The position numbers and the translations under genes are program-made. Below, piece after piece: positions 40,938-46,415 of a stretch of 46,415 bases of DNA. The stretch lies in contig NZ_MUXW01000004.1 in assembly GCF_002015085.1 (NCBI RefSeq), forward strand, positions 1 to 46,415, read 5' to 3'. How positions within the stretch are numbered: position 1 is the stretch's first letter; the number at the start of each line of letters is the position of its first letter. Under the pieces are notes generated by a model. That model saw only the letters and a program-made list of their open reading frames with translations. It ran no database searches and had not been told where the DNA came from. The stretch comes from Glaesserella parasuis. GTDB taxonomy: Bacteria > Pseudomonadota > Gammaproteobacteria > Enterobacterales > Pasteurellaceae.

Positions 40938-42035
40938 TTACATAGAAACTTCTTTTGAACCTTGAACTTGGATTTCAACACGGCGATCTGGTGCTAAGCA
41001 AACGATTAATGCTTTACGACCTTTAACTGCGTCACATGTGTTACCAGTTACTGGGTTAGCTTCACCGTAACCTACCGCTGTTACGTTAGCTGGGTTAACA
41101 CCTTTAGAAACGATGTAGTTTGCTACTGTTTCTGCACGTTTTTGTGAAAGAGTTAAGTTGGCAGCATCTTTACCAATACGGTCTGTGTAACCGTTTACTT
41201 GTACAGCAGGGTTTGCTAAACCTAAATTTACGATCTCAGTGTGTGCTGCGTCTAATGTTTGTGCTGCAGCTGGTTTTAAGTTCGCTTTACCGAAGTCAAA
41301 TAATACATCTGAGCTGAACGCGAAGTTTTTAGTTACAACTTCTGGTGCTGCTGCAACTGGTGCTGCACCTTGACCAAAGCGATATGAAATGCCTGCGGTC
41401 ACAGAATGAGAATCTGGGCTATAGTTGTAAGTTGCTCTACGATTCTCTTTCATTTCAGCTTTAGTGAAGTTACCTACATTGCTCAACCATTGATATTCAA
41501 CACGGAAAGCTAATTCAGGAAGAATCGCATACTCAACACCTGCACCAACGATTAATGAAGTTTTTAAGTTATGCGATTTAACTGGTTCTCTTGTTTGGAA
41601 GTAACGTTTGTAATCATTACGAACTAATGCAGCACCAACTTTACCGTAAACATCTAAACCGCTTAATACTTCATAGCTTGGTTTTAAGCTTAAGTGTGTA
41701 CCGTGTGCAGAGTGTTTGAATTCACGGAATTCTTGTTTGTTACCACGAACACGACCGAAATAATCGTAACCTAATTCAACTGCTAAGTTGTCGATGATTT
41801 GGTAACCGCCAAACACACCGTAAGTTACAGAGTTACGGTTAATACCGTATCCATTAGCGCTAGTTGCATAACGAGCATCGTTCTTATATTTAGAGTTTAA
41901 TTGGTTAATATCATTGTGGAATGTTGCCCAACCTGCTTTAGCACCAACATAGAAAGAGTCAGCTTGTGGAGCTGCGTTTGCTACTGATGCAACTGCTAAA
42001 CCTGATACTGCTAATGCAATTAAAGATTTTTTCAT
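40938..42035 (-). CDS. ompA: Outer membrane protein A (OmpP5-type porin)
   Basis: The 365-residue protein has a signal peptide (MKKSLIALAVSGLAVASVAN, cleavage after ANA). An eight-stranded OmpA barrel spans about 22-215 and ends at AGISYRFGQG. An Ala/Pro hinge (AAPVAAAPEVV) follows, then a peptidoglycan-binding OmpA domain with QVNGYTDRIG and VTAVGYGEANPV and a disulfide pair (CDAVKGRKALIVC). This is the OmpP5 homologue of Pasteurellaceae, which anchors the outer membrane to peptidoglycan and is a surface antigen. The barrel loops contain the most variable sequence. A perfect hairpin lies in its 5' leader. Confidence 0.96.
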   Translation of the reverse strand: MKKSLIALAVSGLAVASVANAAPQADSFYVGAKAGWATFHNDINQLNSKYKNDARYATSANGYGINRNSVTYGVFGGYQIIDNLAVELGYDYFGRVRGNKQEFREFKHSAHGTHLSLKPSYEVLSGLDVYGKVGAALVRNDYKRYFQTREPVKSHNLKTSLIVGAGVEYAILPELAFRVEYQWLSNVGNFTKAEMKENRRATYNYSPDSHSVTAGISYRFGQGAAPVAAAPEVVTKNFAFSSDVLFDFGKANLKPAAAQTLDAAHTEIVNLGLANPAVQVNGYTDRIGKDAANLTLSQKRAETVANYIVSKGVNPANVTAVGYGEANPVTGNTCDAVKGRKALIVCLAPDRRVEIQVQGSKEVSM

Positions 42036-42438
42036 TTTGATGATCCTCTATTATCGTCATCTAATTAAACAAAATTCTTAGCGTAATCATTACGCTAAGG
42101 CTTTAATTACGCTTTCTATCCTTCAATACGAAAAGAAAGTCGGAATTTAGATTATATTTTACTAAAAAAAATCCGAAATTCAAGCGAACTTTTTCAAAGA
42201 AACTGTTTCAAGGCTGAAATTTCTTACATTCCTGTCTTTTCTTTCTTAAAGATCGAGGCAAGAATATGCTTATTATCCCATTAACGTAAAAGAAATCAAT
42301 TTATAAGCATTCAAGGATATGTAAGTAAATGTAATAAATTGCAACTTTTTAAATGCTTTGCTAATTTTTTTGTAGTAATTTTCATTAAATGAAAATCTTG
42401 CTAATATCTCGTTAAAATTTTAACAGATTAAAAAAACT
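42036..42438. other. ompA/ydiJ divergent control region
   Basis: A 403-bp gap that holds the ompA leader (hairpin 42077-42099) and the ydiJ upstream region. It is A/T-rich and has no coding frame of note. ydiJ has only a weak ribosome site (AGATTAAAAAAACT before its ATG). Confidence 0.5.
42077..42099 (-). promoter_or_regulatory. Stem-loop in the ompA 5' leader
   Basis: CTTAGCGTAA (42077-42086) and TTACGCTAAG (42090-42099) pair perfectly with a three-base loop, 42 bp before the ompA start. No T-run follows on the minus strand. E. coli ompA mRNA is stabilised by 5' stem-loops, and this may be the counterpart. Confidence 0.5.
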
Positions 42439-45400
42439 ATGATCCCACGCCTTGCAAACATCCCCCAACTGAATCCACTTGTTCAGCAATATTTAGCTGA
42501 ACTCAAACAGCAACATTTCAGCGGTGATATTGCGTCAAACTATGCTGATCGCCTTTCTCTTACCACCGACAACAGCGTCTATCAGCAACTGCCCCAAGCG
42601 ATTTTGTTTCCGAAATCCGTTGCTGATGTGGTGATTTTAACCAAACTGGCACAAAAAACCGCATTCCAAGCCTTAACCTTTACCCCGCGTGGTGGCGGTA
42701 CTGGCACGAACGGGCAATCGCTGAACAATAATATCATTGTCGATCTCTCTCGCCATTTAACGCAAATTTTGGAACTGAATGTACAAGAGCGTTGGGTGCG
42801 AGTGCAAGCTGGCGTGGTGAAAGATCAGCTTAATCAATTTCTCAAACCGCACGGGCTATTCTTTTCCCCTGAGCTTTCAACCAGCAACCGAGCAACCTTA
42901 GGCGGAATGATCAACACAGACGCTTCGGGGCAAGGTTCGTTGCAATACGGCAAGACTTCCGATCATATTTTGGCGATTAAAGCGGTGTTGATGAACGGCG
43001 ATATTTTGGAAACACAAGCGGTCAAAACCGATGATTTTTTTGCAAATGTCGATCAACTTAATCTCACGGCAAATGGTAAAAAATTACATAGCGAGATCTT
43101 CCAACGTTGCCAAGCGTTACGCCCGACCGTGCTGAAAGAACTACCGCAACTGAACCGCTTTTTGACGGGTTATGATCTGAAAAATGTGTTTAACGACGAT
43201 CTCTCCGAATTTAATTTAACCCGTATTCTCACTGGCTCCGAAGGTTCTCTTGCCTTTATTTGCGAAGCTAAGCTCAATCTTCTTCCACTTCCTGAATACC
43301 GCACGCTGATTAACATTAAATATAATTCCTTTGATGCGGCGTTACGTTCCGCCCCTTTTATGTTGCAAGCGCAAGCCCTATCGGTTGAAACGGTGGACTC
43401 CAAAGTGCTGAACCTTGCCAAACAAGATATTGTGTGGCATTCGGTATCGGATTTACTCAGTGAAGATGAACACAATCCGATTTTGGGGATTAACATTGTT
43501 GAATATGCTTCAAATGATAAGGCTCAGAATGAAGCGCGGATTGCCAAGCTGTGCCAAGCTCTAGATGAGAAAATCCAAAACGGCACAAGCGGTATCATCG
43601 GCTACCAACTTTGCAACGATTTGGCTTCGATTGAAAAAATTTATGCAATGCGGAAAAAAGCGGTGGGTCTGCTGGGCAATACAAAAGGTTGGGCAAAACC
43701 GATCGCTTTTGTGGAAGATACCTGCGTACCGCCTGAACATCTGGCAGATTATATTGTGGAATGTCGCCAACTGCTCGACGATCACGGCTTAGATTACGGT
43801 ATGTTCGGACACGTCGATGCAGGGGTATTGCACGTTCGTCCTGCCCTTGATTTATGCGACAAAGCACAGGTTGCCAAATTCAAGGCAATCTCCGACCAAG
43901 TGGTTGAATTGACTGCAAAATACGGCGGTTTGATTTGGGGTGAACACGGCAAAGGTATGCGTTCTGCCTATGGCGAGCGGTTCTTCGGCGAAACCTTATG
44001 GAAAGAGTTGCGTTATATCAAACAGCTTTTCGATCCGCAAAACCGCTTGAACCCGGGTAAAATCTGTACGCCGTTAGATAGCCAAGCCAGCCTTTATCCG
44101 ATTGACTCGCAAATGCGTGCCGATCTAGACAGACAAATTCCTATTCAAGTGCGAGAAGCCTTTAAAGGGGCAATGAATTGCAACGGCAACGGTTTGTGCT
44201 TCAATTTTGATGTACACAGTACAATGTGTCCGTCAATGAAAGTGTCGGGCAACCGCCTATTTTCACCGAAAGGAAGAGCAACGTTAGTGCGTGAATGGCT
44301 ACGTTTACTGGCGGAACAAAATGTTTCCCCTGATGAGTTGATCTTTGAAAAACAGCAAACATCGGCGAAATTAGTCGATTTTGCGAAGAAAATCCGCAAT
44401 CAGTGGCGAAAATCACAAGAGTATGATTTCTCCCACGAAGTGAAATCGGCAATGGATACTTGCCTTGCTTGTAAAGCCTGTGCCAGCCAATGTCCGATAA
44501 AAATTGATGTACCAACGTTCCGTTCACAATTTAACGAACTTTATCACCGCCGTTACCTGCGTCCGCTGAAAGATTATGTGGTGGCAAACCTCGAATTTGT
44601 TGCACCGATAATGGCAAAACAGCCGAAGTTGTTTAACTTTTTCAGTGCCAACAAACTGGCTGAAACCGTTGTAAGTAAAACCATCGGAATGGTCGATCTA
44701 CCAGCCTTATCCGTGCCGACATTACAGCAACAGTTAGTTGAAATCGGCTATCAAGGCAAAACCTTGGAAGAACTAGAACAGCTTGCGACAAGCGGTCAGT
44801 TAGACACAGAAATTTGCAAATATGTCCTTGTGGTACAAGATCCCTTCACCTCTTATTATGATGCCAAAGTGGTGGCGGACTTTGTTCAGCTCGCCCAAAA
44901 ACTCGGCTTCAAAGCGATTGTGTTGCCGTTCAACCCAACGGGTAAAGCTCAACATATCAAAGGCTTTTTGCACAAGTTTGCCAACACCGCTCGTACACAA
45001 GCCGAATTGTTAAACCGTGTTGCCAAATTAGGCATTGCAATGGTTGGCGTTGATCCTGCCTTAACCTTGATTTACCGTGAAGAATATCGCCAAATTTTAA
45101 AAGACGACTGTGGAGAATTTAAGGTGTTACTGGCTCACGAATGGCTGTTGGCTCAACTGAAAAACGGCTCTCTAGACCATTGCAAAAAATCAGCCGAAAC
45201 CGATCGCTTACCGTGGCACTTATTTGCACACTGTACCGAAAGCACCTCGCTTCCAAACAGCTTGAAAGAGTGGCAACAGATTTTCGCCCATTTCGGCGAA
45301 ACCTTAACGGCGGAAAATATCGGCTGTTGCGGAATGGCAGGCACATTCGGACACGAAACCAAGCACCTTGCAATGTCAAAAGGCATTTACGCACAATCGT

Positions 45401-45531
45401 GGCAAGTTAAGTTGCAAGGCAAAACCTTATCCCGTTGCCTTGCCACTGGCTACTCTTGCCGTAGCCAAGTGAAACGAATGGAACATCAGCTACTCAAACA
45501 CCCTGTGCAAGCATTGTTGGAAGTGATTTGA
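42439..45531 (+). CDS. ydiJ: FAD-linked oxidase / iron-sulfur protein YdiJ (D-2-hydroxyglutarate dehydrogenase)
   Basis: The 1030-residue protein (E. coli YdiJ 1018) fuses an FAD-binding PCMH domain (about 45-280; TFTPRGGGTGTNGQSL) and an FAD-oxidase C-terminal domain (up to ~545; WGEHGKGMRSAYGERFF). It also has an iron-sulfur region (CNGNGLCF near 581; CLACKACASQCP with Cys675, 678, 681 and 685) and a CCG domain (GCCGMAGTFGHE, 962 on). YdiJ oxidises D-2-hydroxyglutarate, a by-product of SerA. It is followed by ydiI, as in E. coli. It carries two full uptake signals. GC content is higher than nearby genes. Confidence 0.93.
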   Translation: MIPRLANIPQLNPLVQQYLAELKQQHFSGDIASNYADRLSLTTDNSVYQQLPQAILFPKSVADVVILTKLAQKTAFQALTFTPRGGGTGTNGQSLNNNIIVDLSRHLTQILELNVQERWVRVQAGVVKDQLNQFLKPHGLFFSPELSTSNRATLGGMINTDASGQGSLQYGKTSDHILAIKAVLMNGDILETQAVKTDDFFANVDQLNLTANGKKLHSEIFQRCQALRPTVLKELPQLNRFLTGYDLKNVFNDDLSEFNLTRILTGSEGSLAFICEAKLNLLPLPEYRTLINIKYNSFDAALRSAPFMLQAQALSVETVDSKVLNLAKQDIVWHSVSDLLSEDEHNPILGINIVEYASNDKAQNEARIAKLCQALDEKIQNGTSGIIGYQLCNDLASIEKIYAMRKKAVGLLGNTKGWAKPIAFVEDTCVPPEHLADYIVECRQLLDDHGLDYGMFGHVDAGVLHVRPALDLCDKAQVAKFKAISDQVVELTAKYGGLIWGEHGKGMRSAYGERFFGETLWKELRYIKQLFDPQNRLNPGKICTPLDSQASLYPIDSQMRADLDRQIPIQVREAFKGAMNCNGNGLCFNFDVHSTMCPSMKVSGNRLFSPKGRATLVREWLRLLAEQNVSPDELIFEKQQTSAKLVDFAKKIRNQWRKSQEYDFSHEVKSAMDTCLACKACASQCPIKIDVPTFRSQFNELYHRRYLRPLKDYVVANLEFVAPIMAKQPKLFNFFSANKLAETVVSKTIGMVDLPALSVPTLQQQLVEIGYQGKTLEELEQLATSGQLDTEICKYVLVVQDPFTSYYDAKVVADFVQLAQKLGFKAIVLPFNPTGKAQHIKGFLHKFANTARTQAELLNRVAKLGIAMVGVDPALTLIYREEYRQILKDDCGEFKVLLAHEWLLAQLKNGSLDHCKKSAETDRLPWHLFAHCTESTSLPNSLKEWQQIFAHFGETLTAENIGCCGMAGTFGHETKHLAMSKGIYAQSWQVKLQGKTLSRCLATGYSCRSQVKRMEHQLLKHPVQALLEVI
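43014..43036 (+). repeat. DNA uptake signal sequence within ydiJ (first)
   Basis: ACAAGCGGTC begins at 43014; a T-run ending in TTTTTTTGCAAA follows at 43035-43046. Confidence 0.7.
44788..44820 (+). repeat. DNA uptake signal sequence within ydiJ (second)
   Basis: ACAAGCGGTCAG begins at 44788, followed after a spacer by AAATTTGCAAA ending at 44820. Confidence 0.7.
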
Positions 45532-45551
45532 CCTAGATAAAAAATAGGCAT

Positions 45552-45585
45552 AAAATAAAAACAGGAACGGCGGTCACCATTCCTG
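45552..45585 (-). terminator. Terminator of the 22-residue peptide gene
   Basis: CAGGAACGG (45562-45570) and CCATTCCTG (45577-45585) form a 9-bp stem with one G-T pair. On the minus strand it is followed by TTTTTATTTTAT. Confidence 0.8.
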
Positions 45586-45599
45586 CTCGGTTTCACTGC

Positions 45600-45668
45600 T
45601 TAGCCAGCGCTACCCTTAAGTAACAGGCATAGCAGAATAACAATTAACCACAAAAGAGTGCGTTTCAT
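45600..45668 (-). CDS. 22-residue hydrophobic peptide, unknown (possible type I toxin)
   Basis: A minus-strand frame ATG at 45668 to TAA at 45600-45602 encodes a short basic start, MKRT, then a continuous hydrophobic stretch (LLWLIVILLCLLL) and KGSAG. GGAG lies 10-13 bases ahead of the ATG. A strong terminator follows 15 bp after the stop. The layout (tiny membrane peptide, structured leader, own terminator, no operon) resembles type I toxins or small membrane proteins. I do not recognise the family. An antisense RNA partner would be expected on the plus strand but is not identified. Confidence 0.55.
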   Translation of the reverse strand: MKRTLLWLIVILLCLLLKGSAG

Positions 45669-45863
45669 TGTTTTTATCTCCACGGATAACATTAAACGTA
45701 AAGATCTACTAAAACAGCTCGCTAGGTGCTTACTGGCGGACTGATTTTTCGCAGATCCGCCTCTGTTTTATTATGTTTAAACAATAAAACATTGGGAAAA
45801 ATTATACACAAAGCCTGTTTATTTGAACAGGCTTTTGTTTTATCTATATACGGAAAACACAAA

Positions 45864-46283
45864 ATGATTTGGAAAAAAAACACAACAATTGAGCAACTTA
45901 ATCAACTCTGCCAACACTCTGCTATTTCGCATTTAGGCATTGAATTTACCGCTCAGCAAAACGATAGTCTAGAAGCGACCGTGCCTGTCGATCACCGCAC
46001 AACACAGCCATTCGGCTTATTACATGGCGGTATTTCTGCGACTTTAGCGGAAACCTTAGGCTCTGCAGCTGCATTACTTTGCTGTGAAGAAAACCAAATC
46101 CCTGTCGGTACAGAATTGAATATCAGCCATTTAAAAGCGATAAAAAGCGGAAAAGCCACGGGCAGAGCAACACCGTTACATTTAGGCAAAGAGAGCCAAG
46201 TGTGGCAGGTGGAAATTCGAGATGATGCACAACAGTTATCTGCCGTGGCAAGATTAAGTATTAAGCTACTCTCCCAAAGATAA
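45864..46283 (+). CDS. menI: Hotdog-fold thioesterase YdiI/MenI (1,4-dihydroxy-2-naphthoyl-CoA hydrolase family)
   Basis: From the ATG at 45864 the protein is 139 residues, like YdiI/EntH proteins. The hotdog signature PFGLLHGGISATLAETLGSA contains the catalytic Glu. VDHRTTQ and NISHLKAIKSGKA are also typical. In menaquinone synthesis the enzyme hydrolyses 1,4-dihydroxy-2-naphthoyl-CoA, and family members also act on other aryl-CoAs. The frame opens at 45726, but the first 46 codons are over the leader of the small peptide gene and lack family resemblance. It follows ydiJ, an order kept with E. coli. Confidence 0.9.
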   Translation: MIWKKNTTIEQLNQLCQHSAISHLGIEFTAQQNDSLEATVPVDHRTTQPFGLLHGGISATLAETLGSAAALLCCEENQIPVGTELNISHLKAIKSGKATGRATPLHLGKESQVWQVEIRDDAQQLSAVARLSIKLLSQR

Positions 46284-46300
46284 AAACAAAGCCCCAAACG

Positions 46301-46415
46301 ACCCTATCCCAAATTCTGTGCAAACACCCATTTCAACTTAACGGTGATCGTCTAGGCGATCACCAAAATCAATCATAAATCGATTCATCGCCAGTTTCCA
46401 GTTCTGAATCGGCAT
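46301..46415 (-). mobile_element. IS256-family insertion sequence, end only (cut by window edge)
   Basis: The right edge holds the 3' end of a transposase gene (46338-46415) and a terminal sequence that on the minus strand reads GTTTGCACAGAATTTGGGAT and then AGGGTC, ending near 46301. That is the usual look of IS256-family inverted repeats. The rest of the element lies outside the window. Confidence 0.65.
46338..46415 (-). CDS. IS256-family transposase, C-terminal 25 residues (partial)
   Basis: The open frame enters from the window edge and ends at TAA (46338-46340). It reads MPIQNWKLAMNRFMIDFGDR then LDDHR. The pattern NWKxAxNxFxIxFxDRL is the standard C-terminus of mutator/IS256 transposases. 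The visible ATG is probably internal. It is a different element from the IS1249-like remnant at the left edge. Confidence 0.65.
   Translation of the reverse strand: MPIQNWKLAMNRFMIDFGDRLDDHR

Noticed and set aside
1..46415. tRNA, rRNA, CRISPR array, or prophage structural genes
   Set aside because: I looked for cloverleaf-like segments, regularly spaced repeats and phage gene clusters and found none; the only mobile genes are IS parts and one recombinase.

Overview
The window is a piece of a Pasteurellaceae chromosome. Three things show this: several copies of the Apl-type DNA uptake signal (core ACAAGCGGT followed by an A/T stretch and TTTGCAAA), an AT-rich base composition, and a gene set typical of the family (ompP5/ompA, frdABCD, gyrA, lexA, zipA, ydiJ-ydiI). 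The trimeric autotransporter with YadA-type head and collagen-like stalk closely resembles the VtaA adhesins known from Glaesserella (Haemophilus) parasuis, so that species or a close Actinobacillus-group relative is the best guess. The species call is inference.

Layout. 1-586: decayed 3' end of a mutator-type insertion sequence. 662-4190: branched-chain amino acid genes (leuB, divergent from ilvIH). 4287-8594: rnm (RNase AM), an exported SAM-hydrolase-family protein, sbcB, a candidate small RNA with its own terminator, and a RelE/Phd-type toxin-antitoxin pair. 8711-15670: yadH, yadG, dnaX, apt and plsB, all leftward; dnaX carries an A10 run suited to making the gamma subunit. 15853-19060: a six-gene leftward operon, doxX - hvfA - hvfB (MNIO/DUF692) - hvfC (DUF2063) - ECF sigma factor - zinc-type anti-sigma. 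It matches the copper-peptide (bufferin/oxazolin) systems and has its own regulator pair. 19301-25982: lexA with an SOS box, cyaY, recQ, ligA, zipA, cysZ. 26065-29628: 4.5S (SRP) RNA gene and frdABCD.

29956-35180 is an accessory island. A 1467-residue collagen-stalked trimeric autotransporter is bracketed by two nearly identical ~265-bp IS-derived elements in the same orientation. Its putative promoter has a run of nine T in the -35/-10 spacer, which suggests phase-variable expression. 35252-37918 is gyrA. 38232-39119 is an extremely AT-rich orphan tyrosine recombinase. 39212-42035 holds gapA, msrB and ompA/ompP5. 42439-46283 holds ydiJ, an unannotated 22-residue hydrophobic peptide gene on the minus strand, and ydiI. 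The right edge cuts into an IS256-family transposase.

Themes: the hvf operon probably handles copper at the envelope, with the peptide HvfA carrying four EGKCG motifs. The adhesin island shows three layers of variability: possible promoter slippage, internal stalk repeats, and flanking direct repeats. Uptake sequences in inverted pairs double as a terminator (zipA). No tRNA, rRNA or CRISPR array was seen.
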